From: Flaccisagitta enflata
Lineage: Eukaryota; Chaetognatha; Sagittoidea; Aphragmophora
Assembly (NCBI GenBank): GCA_965153355.1
Contig: OZ231128.1
Coordinates: 37,510,001-37,574,000 of the forward strand
Direction of reading: 5' to 3'
DNA: 64,000 nt
Shown: positions 1 to 59,589 of the stretch, in pieces
How the letters are laid out: each line of letters opens with the position of its first letter
Numbering within the stretch: the first letter of the stretch is position 1
Program-made: the position numbers and the translations under genes
The notes under the pieces: generated by a model
Databases searched by the model: none
What the model saw: only the letters and a program-made list of their open reading frames with translations
Told to the model about the DNA's origin: nothing

Positions 1-96
1 GAGACGAAGAAGAAGAAGCAACATTCCAATTTCTTGTGACATTTACAACCAGAAATTGGAAGAAGAAGAAGGGGAAGTAGAAACCTGTCATCCAAG

Positions 97-515
97 GATC
101 GCAAATGGTCATCAGTACCCGTTGCCCTGCTTGAATAAAACCAGAGCCTCAGGGGGCTTTTAGGGCTGATTTAAGATACAGGAGGGCAGAAATTGGGCTT
201 TGGATAGATATGAGAAGTGGAAGCTTTCCACTCTTCTTCCTAGAAGGATTCATACGAGATTTGAATCCTGATAAGTCACATTTGAGAATTAGATTGAGGC
301 TTAAGCCAGCAAATTCGAGGCCTGAGGTGGTAATTTTAAGGCCTGAGAGGATGAATTGTAGTCTAAGGGGTTGGAAAGTTAGTCTAATTGGGCTGGATTG
401 GGCTTGAGACTTGAGAGTCATAAGGGGGAAAGATAGGAAAAAAAGTATAGACACATTGATCTAAAAATTCTTTTTTGCTAAAGAACATCGGCCCTCTGGG
501 GCCGCTGCCCAATAA
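97..515. repeat. Gamma foldback element, degenerate copy
   Basis: Begins with the family motif AAATGGTCATCAGTACCC and ends with ACATCGGCCCTCTGGGGCCGC. The interior has degenerate 'gaggcctgag' type repeats. The left inverted repeat is largely lost. Confidence 0.5.
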
Positions 516-555
516 GGGAAAGAGAGGAAGAGGCAGATAAGTGTGGAAAAAGAAA

Positions 556-556
<1 letters not shown>

Positions 557-650
<94 letters not shown>
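557..650. repeat. (AG)n microsatellite
   Basis: About 45 AG units, nearly perfect. Confidence 0.9.
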
Positions 651-1177
651 AATAAACTAGGAGAGGAAATAAACTAAAAAAAAAGAGGCGGAAACTGAAA
701 AAATATGGGAACCGAAAAAAATCAAAATGGGAGCAGTGCGTACGATAGGGCCAACCACTCCAGGTCGAATTTCGGACTAGGTGATTTTTTATTCAAGTTC
801 TTTGTTTGGTTACCTCTGGCTCTGCTTTAAAGCTATGTAACTTCTAAAACGATTCTGCTCTGTTTCCATGATTTACATTTAGGAAGTATGATTGTTGCTA
901 CTCTACGCACAGTGACACAGTAATGACACATCGTTGCCCTGTTGGGCTTGTATGGAGTTCTGTATATCTACGACTAAATAGTTAAGATTAAAAGAGAGGA
1001 TAACGTCATTCTCTGCTACGTCTTGCGTGTTCGTGTTCCGAGTCGTAACAACATTTCCCGCTCCAATCTTCTGGAATTTTCTTGCTTCGGCTTGAAAAGC
1101 GAATCTTCTCCGTTTTTGGTCGTTGCCATGGAAAAAAGAAACTGAGTCTACCATTACCAACTGCAAAGCCACTCCTG

Positions 1178-1178
<1 letters not shown>

Positions 1179-1220
<42 letters not shown>

Positions 1221-1275
1221 GTCATCGTCATCGTCATCATCATCATCATCATCATCGTCATCGTCATCGTCATCG

Positions 1276-1318
<43 letters not shown>

Positions 1319-1329
1319 GAATTAAGAAC

Positions 1330-1390
<61 letters not shown>

Positions 1391-1415
1391 CGATGATGAT
1401 GATGATGATAATGAT
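1179..1415. repeat. Inverted pair of trinucleotide repeats, (CAT)n then (ATG)n
   Basis: (CAT)n with CGT variants at 1180-1318 is followed 12 bases later by (GAT)n at 1331-1415. The second is the reverse complement of the first, so the pair can fold into one long hairpin. Confidence 0.85.
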
Positions 1416-1676
1416 GACGACCTTGACGTTACAATGATGGTTATGATGATGATGATGATGATATTGCGCAGTTCTTTGATCCTAGGAGTCGCATGTTGGC
1501 GTGTCGTTCGAGTTTCTGGCTGCCCCTTTACACTGGATGTCGTGTCAATGGGTGGAATTCGTGTTATCATAGTCCATAAATGCCGAGTCGCAATGGCTAA
1601 TTTCAGTACCAATGCAATGTTGCCGTTTTATCGTTTCTAGATTCGACGAACAATGGTAAAAGAAAAAAAAACACTA

Positions 1677-1793
1677 TTTAGTCACGGACACGCGACTCAA
1701 GAACTTGCCGTGTCGGTCGGTCAGTTGGTCACGTAACATTTCTGTTTCCGCTCCTGCCTACCCGTCCGTGACTGGGGAAGGTATACGGCCATG
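1677..1793 (+). repeat. Alpha interspersed element, short form
   Basis: TAGTCACGGACACGCGACTC at one end, a run of GTCGGTCGGT-type units, then CTGCCTACCCGTCCGTGACT and ATACGGCC at the other end. Confidence 0.6.
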
Positions 1794-2172
1794 TTTGTGA
1801 ATGGAACAAATATTTCATGTTTATTACCATCAGCAAGTAGACTCCTTTTTAGCGGAAATGGATAAACGTTTATCAGTTTTGGCGAAAGTCTAGAAGCAAC
1901 CCTGTAAGTCGATCTGCCCGTCCGTCGGACTATTCTTGGTCGAAATCGTATCATTTCCATTATCTTCACTGAATGCTCGGGCTTTCTCAGCTCCATCGTG
2001 AAAAATGAGATGATGATTTGCTGGTCTATAGTCTAAAGTCGACATCTACATGTCACCTTTTATTTTGTTACACGGGTAACAATAATTTGCCCTAAACTAC
2101 GTTTTGTAAGTTGTTTGCTTTTGGGATTGGGGTTTTGGGGGTCAATGCGGCTAGCCGTGTTTTCTTTCAACA

Positions 2173-2375
2173 AGGCCGGATACACGGCTACCCAAGTCAC
2201 GTGCGGATGGGCAGGGACGCTGATGAATAAAGCTAACCGAGCATTTTGGCAGGAGCTGTAGTGCAAAAACCACCCATCAACGCCGAAAAAGTTATGTGTC
2301 ACAGACGTTCAGACGGACCATCCAACCGACCAACATATGTAGCGGGTTTTAGAGTCCCGTGCACGCAACTAAAAA
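2173..2375 (-). repeat. Alpha interspersed element, long form
   Basis: Reads AAGGCCGGATACACGGCTAC at the left and GTGCACGCAACTAAAAA at the right, with the GGGCAGGG box and the ACCGACC run between. Reverse orientation relative to 5152. Confidence 0.65.
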
Positions 2376-3006
2376 CACCGATGCCCTTGTGCACTTTTCG
2401 ACAAGAAATCTTGACCAGATTACGTACGCTAAATTTCCATCTCCAGCTCTGACAACTGAAAACCTGATTCTATAAAGAGACACGCTAGTGGTAATTTACG
2501 GTTTTCGAGTTTTCTCGTGTAACAGCAGGAAATAATCATTTCTGCTTTACATGCGCAAAAAATCCTTTTATTCTTGGAATGTAATTTGAAACGATCATAG
2601 ACCGGTTTTTAATCGCATGCACGCGATCCGGTCCGTCCGTCTGTTGATCGTCCGGTTTCATTTACTTTGAGCAAAGGCGAGCAGTTTTTTCGCATTATTA
2701 ATCCTGCTCATATGGCTTCTGCGCAACTTTTCTGCCCCTGCCCATCTGCAGGTGATTAAAGGCTTTCATTAGGTCAGATACGAGACTTGGTCGTGAACGC
2801 GGGCAAAACGCGCGTAGTCATTTGGTCAGTCAGACTCAGTCGCGGTCATCTTTTGTCATTACATAAAGTTTTGTGAAAGTTAGGTAAACAAGAACAAGCC
2901 CGGATACACGGCAATCCAGTCGCGGACGGTTTGGCAGGAGCAGTGATTCTGTCTGCTCGGCTTTCTGTCCATCTTTCTGACTGTCCGTTTCTCCGTCTCT
3001 TTTTCC

Positions 3007-3177
<171 letters not shown>

Positions 3178-3433
3178 TCAGCTAATACGCAGACATTCAG
3201 CTCAGGTGATCTATTCTCGGGGTGTGTAGTCTGCAATTTTTTTTCTCGGATTTCTCCTATCTCCTATCTCTTGTTTTATTATGCAAATTTGTTTTCATTT
3301 TCCCGTTTGTCTGCGTTAGAATTAGAATCGAGTGCGTGTATCGATTTCCCGCTCTATTTTACTGGGTGCAAAGCACATGTAGGCAGTAACTGCATCTTTC
3401 TGTCTCTACACCATGGGGGAAGTTATGAGTAAT

Positions 3434-3925
3434 AATAGTCGTAAAAGCGTTAGATGGTCAGCGGTAGCTGATGACCCTAAGTAAGTTTTTTTTGTGGGGA
3501 TAAGAAGGTGACAGGGGCAGCGGCCCTGAAGGGACCATTGACCTGCACTTGGGTTCAAAGGGAATTTTGGAGAATGAGGAGTTACAGGGCTTAGATTTGT
3601 GCCCCAGATGATATTTGTGCCCTGAGGGTGGAATTTGGGCCATAAGACAAAGTTTCAAGCCTTAAGGCTGAGATTTGGGCCTCGAGGCTGGGATTTGGGC
3701 TTTAAGGTTGGGATGTGGGCTTTCAGGCTGGGATTTGGGCCTTAAAGTTGGGATTTGGGCCTTGAGGAAGGGATTAGGTTCTCGAGGCCGAGACTTTGAC
3801 ATTGAGCCCGGGATTTAAGCCTCAACGCTGGGGGCAGGGTGGAGAGACGGGGGAAAGGAAGGAGGAAAAACTTCCTCATATGCGAGAGCATAGGTTGTCG
3901 GTTCCTTCGGGCCGCTGTCCAATTC
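3434..3925. repeat. Gamma foldback element
   Basis: Starts with AAAAGCGTTAGATGGTCAGC. The left inverted repeat near 3516 (GGGCAGCGGCCCTGAAGGG) pairs with the right one near 3885-3922 (GCATAGGTTGTCGGTTCC...). The interior is a degenerate 18-bp 'gggatttgggcctt' minisatellite. Confidence 0.65.
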
Positions 3926-4272
3926 TTTGACATAACGAGAAATTTTGAATATCCTGTACCAGAAATATACAAGAAATGACTACGCTCGTCCCTTCGTATT
4001 TCTAAATCTTATATGCACTTGACAAATTAAAATTGGTCCCAGTTGTTGCAAATCATACTTTTGTGAGAAAAAAAAACTATGTAACTAACTAATCCAAAAT
4101 TAATGACGAATGTATTCAACAAGAAAAGGTAGACGAGGCGAAAAACCTCGTTCTATCACGTGGGCGTGATAAAGTAATCTCAGGAAGAAAACCTTGTGCA
4201 TAAGACGAAAATAACGAAATTAGAACAGATCGTATCATTGGAGATTAAAGAACAAAAAAAAAAGGCAGAAAA

Positions 4273-4383
<111 letters not shown>

Positions 4384-4393
4384 CAAAACGACG

Positions 4394-49846
<45,453 letters not shown>

Positions 49847-49857
49847 ATGAAAACCCA

Positions 49858-49874
49858 TTAAAACGACATTAAAG
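49858..49874 (+). promoter_or_regulatory. Probable polyadenylation signals
   Basis: Two ATTAAA hexamers (49858-49863 and 49869-49874) lie 12 and 23 bases past the WDR86-like stop codon. This implies a very short 3' UTR if they are used. Confidence 0.45.
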
Positions 49875-49879
49875 AGTAA

Positions 49880-53050
<3,171 letters not shown>

Positions 53051-53199
53051 TCAGGTAAAATCGGCAGTTGGCTTTTGATGGTTGAAATGATTTGTGATTT
53101 GATCGTCGTTGGAAGTTTTCTTCTTAACTTTGGGGAAACCTCGAAATATTTTGGCGTGCGTAAAACGACGTTGACGACCAGTACAACAGCCTGAAGGTT
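53051..53199 (-). CDS. Low-complexity gene, terminal exon
   Basis: Acceptor GTTGCAG; with the leading phase-1 base it reads EPSGCCTGRQRRFTHAKIF, then FPKVKKKTSNDD and stops at TGA (53051-53053). Basic and hydrophilic, like the rest. Confidence 0.45.
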
Positions 53200-55123
53200 C
53201 TGCAACAAAGCAAAAGGCAAATAGTTAATTTTGCTAAAGTGTTCTAACAATCGTAATGAACAACTCGGGCTCTTTTCAAGCATTACCGTGTTTTAAGCAG
53301 TTATGACCTTCTGCCCACCCCCTGGCCCTAACTCACTATCGCTACAAGTTATTTTACATCAAGCTGGTGAATGAAACGACCCATTTATTGAATCGCGCAT
53401 GTTGAAACTGTATATCTTTCTAGGGTGTTGCTGCGCCTGAGGATGCTGTTTAAGCCTCTTCATTTTCATATTCATTTTCATTATCCGCTTTAAAAAACAT
53501 AAAAACAAAAGACACGGATTGAGATTGAAAAGAAGACCGATAATTCGCCCCAATGTGAAACAAAACCACCTTCCAAAAGCTCTTGAGATAGCCTCAGCTC
53601 CAAACTTACCCGCGGCCGAGCCGTAAGCCGAGTCTGTTCCGTTTTCACCCTCCTCTTGAGTGAGCCTCAGCGTCTCCTCCTTTTCTTGCCATTCCGATTC
53701 TTTTAACTGTTTCTCCTTTTTCGTCTTCTCCCGCTTTCTCTCGCCCTTTGTCCGTAGTTCCCTCTCCATCTCCACATATTCGGTCCGCCATTTCTTACTC
53801 ACGGATCTAACTTCCCGGCTCTCTCCCAACCCCCTTTGTCCATTTTTTCTCCCATTGGATTCTACTCTTATTCCAATCTCCCCGCACTCAAGTTCCCGCT
53901 CCCATCTTTTCCTTCTTTTCTTCTCCTTCTTCCTTTCCATCTCCTCGCTGGTCATAGCTTGCCTTTCACCTTCATCCTGGTCCAGATATCGATTATTGCC
54001 ACCACTTCCATCTTCATTCTCTGCCTTCAGTAAGCTCCAATTGCTCCATGACGAATCTTTCGTGATCACGAATGTTTTCCATTTTCTAGTTGAGGGAAAA
54101 TGTCGCAGTATTCCTTCATCATGAAGAGTATACCTCCTCGACTTTGTCTCCATATCGGATGATGATGGCCGAGATCCTGCGGGTCGATGGCAAAATATCT
54201 TTGTGTGTGTTTTGTTGATATATGGATCTTACAAAACTCATTCAAGGATATAACATGTGCGACAAAAAGTTAGAATATAGTTACAAAATACTTCTCAACT
54301 GAAAAAGCAAAAGGTACTTTATTTCTGTACAATATATGCTTCCACTCATATACATACAAATCCGATCATAGGCTATAACCTATAACCTATGTTAAAGATT
54401 GTATCTTTAAGAATGAGGGCAATTTGACTTTATTCTTAGTCGCGTGCACGCGACTCGACAACCCGCTTTGTCCGTCGGTCGGTCAGTTGGTCGGTCGGTC
54501 ACACTTTACTTTTTTTTATGATTTTATTTCTTGGACCTCACTGCTCCTGCCCACGCTGTCTAGTGACCTCAAATATGGCCCCTGCCCACCTGCACGCGAC
54601 TTCGGTAGCCGTGTATCCGGCCTTGTTCATTTACCTCCTTCAAAATTCTAAACACCTTTCTGATTTGTAGAATTTTACTCACCCACCCACCTGTTGGAAT
54701 TACGATGCAGTTTGGTGTTTCGGTATTTGCAGCTATCGATGTCACCGCCGTCGTCACCAAAGATGACGAGTCCATCATCGCTGACGTTACCACCATTTCA
54801 GACGTCGCCTGTGTTGTCAACGGCGCAATTGCACTCTCTGCCATCGACGATGCAACAGCTGATTCCGATTCCGCCTTTCTCACTGTCCCTGCCATTGACA
54901 AATCCGATGCCTTTCTCCCTGTCTTCTCACAGTCAACCCTCAAAGCCTTTGACTCTATCGCCATCTGCATTTCTTCACTGCTGCTTCTCCTTGATGCCAC
55001 AACAAATTCTTTTTCACCCTTGCTACCTCCTCTTGATTCTTCTTTAACTTTCTTACCCGAGGACTTCGCCATTTTATTACCACTCCCACATTTTACATCT
55101 TTCACGTCGTTCACCATCGCCTC

Positions 55124-55155
<32 letters not shown>

Positions 55156-58100
55156 CTTCTTCTTCTTCTTCTTCTTCGCTTCTTCGTTTTCTTCTTCTTG
55201 TCCTTCTTGTCCTTCTTGTCCTTCTTGTCCTTCCTGTTCTCCTTGTTCTCCTTGCTCTCCATCTTCTTCTTTCTCTACATCCTCTTTTGGCTCATCTACC
55301 TTGTTCTGTCGTCCATAGTCCACATTTCTTTCTTCCTTATCTTTTATTTCCATTCTATCTTTCCTTTTTTCAACACCTATTCCTTTCTCTTTTTCTTTTT
55401 CTCCTTCAGCTCCTTCCACTCCACTTCCGCCTACGTTGTTTTTGACCAACTTAGGTGTGGTAAGCGCGCTTAATTGATTTAGCCGCTTCTCCGTAGTTGG
55501 ATGACGTACTATTTTCTCAGACTCAAGGACATTGCTGACGTTATTCTTACCGTGCTCAACCGTATTACTACTATCAAGACGGTGATTTTTATTGCCATCG
55601 TTTTGATTTTCGTTTTTTTCAATTTTAATATCATGACTGTCAATGCTTTGATTCTCTTTGCCATTTCGGTCCTCATTTATGTTTTCCCCCTCGTCAATCC
55701 CACTGAATTTAAAACCGTCCTCGATTTCAGTGTCGTAACAGTCTGTGATGTCGCTTTTGATAATTTGATTGTCGTTTCTGACATTTTGGTAGTCGTTGAG
55801 ATCAATATGGTTGGTGCTGCAGGATTTGGGGGTATTGCATCTCTTGTCAGGAAAGTTGACAGCTCCCTCTGTTGTGCATTCATCTGAATCCAGAAACGTT
55901 CTGCATGAAATAAATTGTTTGTACTAACTTAAAGCGATGTCACTTGATATTCTTCATTTTGTGAAAAATGGTTCAGGAAATTTTATACTTGTTTTGTAGG
56001 TAAATTTTAACACGGTGGGTGGTGCACTTTGCATGTTTGTAAATGTGCGCTGATAAGTACCCAAACGGTGAAAATTTTAGCCTTCTTTTCCTTTTTAAGA
56101 GGCCCAATTTGATCCTAGAAAAAAAAAGAAAGAAAAACTATATGAGCGTTTTTCAAAGGCTAACTTACTTTCATGTTATTCAGCCATTCTGTCCCATGTG
56201 CAAGAATGTGTGATTTTTGAGCATTGTTTCAGGGTGAAAATATCTTCTTTGAAAAAGGAACTCTAGGAGAAAAATAAAAAAGTGTTTGTAGGGAAAGTAA
56301 CAAAAAAGTTTGGTGAAAAAGAGTGTTGCAATGATAAGTATTATTGCATTGAATTGCAACGGAAAAGATGATGTGAACAAGATGCAGATTTGAAAACCAT
56401 TTGGACAAAAAGAGAAAATATGTTTTACTTTTTGCTAAAAGGTTGTAAATTTTGCCTTGACGAAGGTGGCGATTGAAACAAGAAATGAGCTTTGTGATTG
56501 GGAAGACTGAGACCAATTGTTGTTTCCTCTTGTTTGTCTCCCTGAGTAGAGTAAATCAAGAAGAGATGAATGTCTGTTGCTGTACATTGCTTCCACTGTG
56601 GAAAACATAAGAATGTCCATCGACTTTTTCTTTCAATCATATTTTTCTATTTTTTGGTTAATGCTTTTTTGTGATTTCAAATCTTTTTATTTCTAAGTTG
56701 CTTCGGAATATAAATGGAAAAGATTCACCTGATTTGTGTTTTGGTCCGCAGACTTTTCCACTTGGATCATGCTTTCCCAATTGTTTACGGGAAAATCGTC
56801 CTGCGGTAAGGAGATAGTCATAGTTCAGTAAATTTGCCTGCACTTTACAACCCGAAATAATCACTTTAAACTACTCTAACTTATAAACTTTTGAAGCTAC
56901 AAATTCCAGATATAGCCAAAACTTCTAATTGGTTTTCTATTCTAGGACAGTTTCCTCAGGTTAAAAAAGTGAGATAAAGTTTCAGAAAAAAACTGACAAT
57001 TCTATTGACCCTATGCTATCGTTACTCAGTATATTTAATAATAGAACAGACGTTTTTAAGAAAAATAAAGAAAAATGGTATCCACATCATGTGACGTTCT
57101 CTCCGATACAATTTCTAACCATTCACCCAGGATTTGTTTAATCCAGATTCATAGTGGCGGACAAGCAACTCTGTGTTTGTCCATCGGTCCAATTGTCTGT
57201 GGTGATCGAGTCAAAAAAGTCTAAAAACGCACATTTTGATGCTGTTGTTTTGATTGTTTGTGTATTAGAGTGTGCATAGGGTGGGGGAGAATATGGATGG
57301 GGGCCTACCCATACGCAACGAAATTGTGACCCCGCGTCTTTTGTTACTCTTACAGCTAAAACCTACCTTTTGGGCTCTTTCCAACGCCCTTTCACTCGCT
57401 CTCAACTGAGTGAATGTGGGGATGCCATTGTTGCTTTTCCCATCAAACTTGCTCACAAACTGCTTGTTGATTGTCATACTCGTGTTCAAACCCTGAAATA
57501 ACATTGGTCAAAAAATCATACATTCACTTAGATCAACTATATGCAAGAGAACCTGTACAAGATCTTGATGGAGTACACCCTACAGCTTGTACCTTTTTCG
57601 TTTTGGCTATGAAAGGTAATTTTGGCCTAGAATTGGTTTCTATCTGTCGTGGCATATTGTCCTCCGCCGATTTCTTTGGGCTGCCACCGAAATTCAGAAA
57701 AGCGGAAGAGGAAGAGGAGGAAGAGTCTTTGTTGAGGAGGAGGGAATCTCGGGGACGGAGTCGGTTTCCGGCTTGATTGGCGCCGGATGAGTTGGCGCCA
57801 TTTTGAGGCTGAGTTGCGCCACTGACCCGCGACGAGCTACAGGCTGATATGTGATATATATACATATAAATATATGTGATATATGATAAGTGATAGTTTG
57901 TCAGAAAATGAAGCATCAACGGCTTAAAAGGAGCGGATTGAAGGGCATTGAAGGGTTTAACGGTCTCAGCGGGATTTTCAGTCCAACCAAGCCTGAATGC
58001 ATTTGTACAATCTTTTTGGCCTAGATCTGAGCGATAAAAGCGAAACTACAGCCTCAAAGCCGGAATCACAATTTCGCTGAGAAAAAAAAAACCCTTATCA

Positions 58101-58405
58101 GTCCATGCAAAATAACAAATGAAACACGCTAACATATATAGGCTTTTTAGTCGCGTGCACGCGATTTAATAACCCACTCTATCGGTTTGACGGTCAGATG
58201 CATCTGCCAGACACATCTATTGCTAATGGACATCTCGTGGCCTTGTTCGATTTTTTTTCTCACCATTTCGTGGCTTATGGCGATGGTGTTTGGACGAAGA
58301 ATGTGTTGCACCGGCGGTGACATCGTGGTTGCCCTCCCCATCAGATTCGGAATCAGAGTCGCTCGAACTGATTTGGATTGAGATGGACAATTGGGAATAC
58401 AACGT
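53051..58405 (-). CDS. Charged low-complexity protein gene, 8 predicted exons, one frame break
   Basis: Predicted exons, 5' to 3': 58405-58264, 57843-57593, 57492-57367, 56800-56729, 56541-56429, 55900-54691, 54176-53610, 53199-53051. Junctions are GT-AG with matching phases, except for a frame shift inside the (AAG)n tract at about 55125-55175. The protein is hydrophilic throughout: Ser/Asp-rich at the start (SSSDSDSESDGEG), an acidic and Gln-Glu-Gly repeat region, poly-Lys, Ala/Ser/Thr-rich, then a long Arg/Glu/Lys helical stretch. No domain is recognised. The true 5' end is not identified. Exon-level confidence varies; exon 57492-57367 is the clearest. Confidence 0.5.
53610..54176 (-). CDS. 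Low-complexity gene, Arg/Glu-rich exon
   Basis: Acceptor ACCCGCAG, donor GCGG|GTAAGT (strong). Encodes SRPSSSDMETKSRRYTLHDE, a short Trp-containing stretch (TFVITKDSSWSNWSLLKAE), then about 110 charged residues likely to form a long helix. Phase 1 at both ends; the start joins the 54691 donor. Confidence 0.52.
54437..54629 (+). repeat. Alpha interspersed element, well preserved
   Basis: TAGTCGCGTGCACGCGACTC, GTCGGTCGGTC run, ACTGCTCCTGCCCA, CCACCTGCACGCGACTTCGG, GTATCCGGCCTTGTT. It lies in an intron of the low-complexity gene. Confidence 0.72.
54691..55900 (-). CDS. Low-complexity gene, 1.2-kb exon with frame break
   Basis: From acceptor CATGCAG the frame TFLDSDECTTEGAVNF runs open for about 260 codons (acidic, Asn-rich, then EQEGQEGQEG and poly-Lys) to a TAG at 55120-55122. 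Just beyond, a different frame (MVNDVKDVKCGSGNKM) is open to donor ACAG|GTGGGT. The two frames differ by two bases across the (AAG)n tract, so an indel in the repeat or an assembly slip is the simplest explanation. Confidence 0.5.
56429..56541 (-). CDS. Low-complexity gene, 113-nt exon
   Basis: Acceptor TACTCAG, donor AAAAA|GTAAAA, phase 0 to 2. Encodes GDKQEETTIGLSLPNHKAHF and a tail ending QPFSK. The phase-2 end matches the single leading base of the large exon at 55900. An upstream acceptor (CCACAG near 56600) would extend it in frame. Confidence 0.4.
56729..56800 (-). CDS. Low-complexity gene, 72-nt exon
   Basis: Acceptor TTACCGCAG, donor AATCAG|GTGAAT, 24 codons (DDFPVNNWESMIQVEK...), phase 0 both sides. 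Confidence 0.5.
57367..57492 (-). CDS. Low-complexity gene, 126-nt exon
   Basis: A clean exon: acceptor ATTTCAG, donor CAAAAG|GTAGGT, phase 0 at both ends, 42 codons starting GLNTSMTINKQFVSKF and ending ERALERAQK. This is the best-supported exon of the gene. Confidence 0.6.
57593..57843 (-). CDS. Low-complexity gene, Ser-rich exon
   Basis: Encodes CSSSRVSGATQPQNGANSSG, then DSSSSSSSAFLNFGGSPKKS and ends IAKTKK|GTACAA in phase 0. The acceptor ATATCAG at 57844 was chosen because it keeps phase with the exon above; CCTGTAG seven bases on is another option. Confidence 0.45.
58264..58405 (-). CDS. Low-complexity gene, most 5' exon seen
   Basis: The frame giving SSSDSDSESDGEGNHD and SSSKHHRHKPRN ends AATG|GTGAGA in phase 1, which matches the next exon's acceptor at 57844. 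A second frame on the same strand (MSSRQSRRCIPN, from about 58424) ends at the same donor in phase 0 and cannot be excluded as the coding one. Confidence 0.35.
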
Positions 58406-58466
58406 CTACTCTGTCGACTAGACATGGAAATCAGATTAAAATAGAAAAAAAAAAGCTTCAAAATCA

Positions 58467-59407
58467 CAGTCCCACGGCTTCAGCCGTGGGACTGTAATTA
58501 TTGAAGCTTTCTCGTCGCTCAAACGCGACTCGAGAAGATACATGACGCATATCCATAATTGTATACCTTGAAATCTTTGCTGGCATACCTTGTAGTCTAT
58601 GATGGCATACCTTGTAGTCCATGATGGCATACCTTGAAGTCCATGATGGCATACCTTGAAGTCCATGATGGCATACCTTGAAGTCCATGATGGCATACTT
58701 TGAAGTCCATGATGGCATACCTTGAAGTCCATGATGGCATACCTCAAAGTCCATGATGGCATACCTTGAAATTCATGATGTCGTACCTTGAAATCAATGA
58801 TGGCATACCTTGAAATCCATGATGGCATACCTAGAAATCTATGTTAGCATACCTTGAAATCTATGATGGCATACCTTGAAATCTATGATGGCAAACCTTG
58901 AAAAAAAAATTGAAAAAAAAAATTAAAAAAAAATCTTTGAAAAAAAAATTTAAAAAAAAAAATTAAAAAAAAAAAATCAAAAAAAATTTTTTTTTTTTCA
59001 AAACAAAAATTGCTGAAGTCCTAGTAACATATTACCAAATAAGCTAATATCTCATAAACCACACTTCAGATTTAATTCGAATTTTGCAGGGGTTGCTTAT
59101 TTAGTACCCTCTACTTGTATACCAAATTAAAAAAAAATTCACATACTTTTACTACCTCTACTGTGTAATCGCCTATGTCCCGTAAAATATTACTACAAAA
59201 ATAATAGGCAAAGGGTAGTAAAAGTTTATGAATTTTGCTGAAAATTGGTACACAAGCTCCTATTGACATAAAAATAACACTGGTAAAGTTTCATGAACTT
59301 CTGAAGTTTGGTTCAAAAAATATGAGAAGGTTTTAAACAAACGACAAACAAACAGACTACACGATCAGGTCCATCACATAGTCCCACGGATCTGATTGCC
59401 GTGGGAC
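58467..59407. mobile_element. Element bounded by terminal hairpins, with 22-bp minisatellite
   Basis: Hairpin CAGTCCCACGGC-TTCA-GCCGTGGGACTG at 58467-58494 and hairpin GTCCCACGG...CCGTGGGAC at 59381-59407. Between them about 16 copies of a 22-bp unit (GATGGCATACCTTGAAGT) at 58548-58905, an A-rich stretch, and unique DNA. Boundaries and mobility are inferred. Confidence 0.5.
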
Positions 59408-59459
59408 AAAAACAAAAACAAAAACAAAACAAAAACAAAAACAAAATACGATGAACTGA

Positions 59460-59589
59460 TTACTCGCTCTCTTGTTGTCGCATTTGATCTAAAACCCTGA
59501 GTTGTTCCAGAAGCTTGATGCATCCTTCCACAGTGGAGATGGACATTTTGTCGAAAAGTTGCTGAGTTGTGAGATTTGATATTTCATCA
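59460..59589 (-). CDS. Death-fold-like gene, terminal exon
   Basis: Acceptor TCTTTCAG. Encodes DEISNLTTQQLFDKMSI, then STVEGCIKLLEQLRVLDQM and QQESE, TAA. It can follow either the exon ending at 59908 or the one ending at 62002 in frame. Confidence 0.55.
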
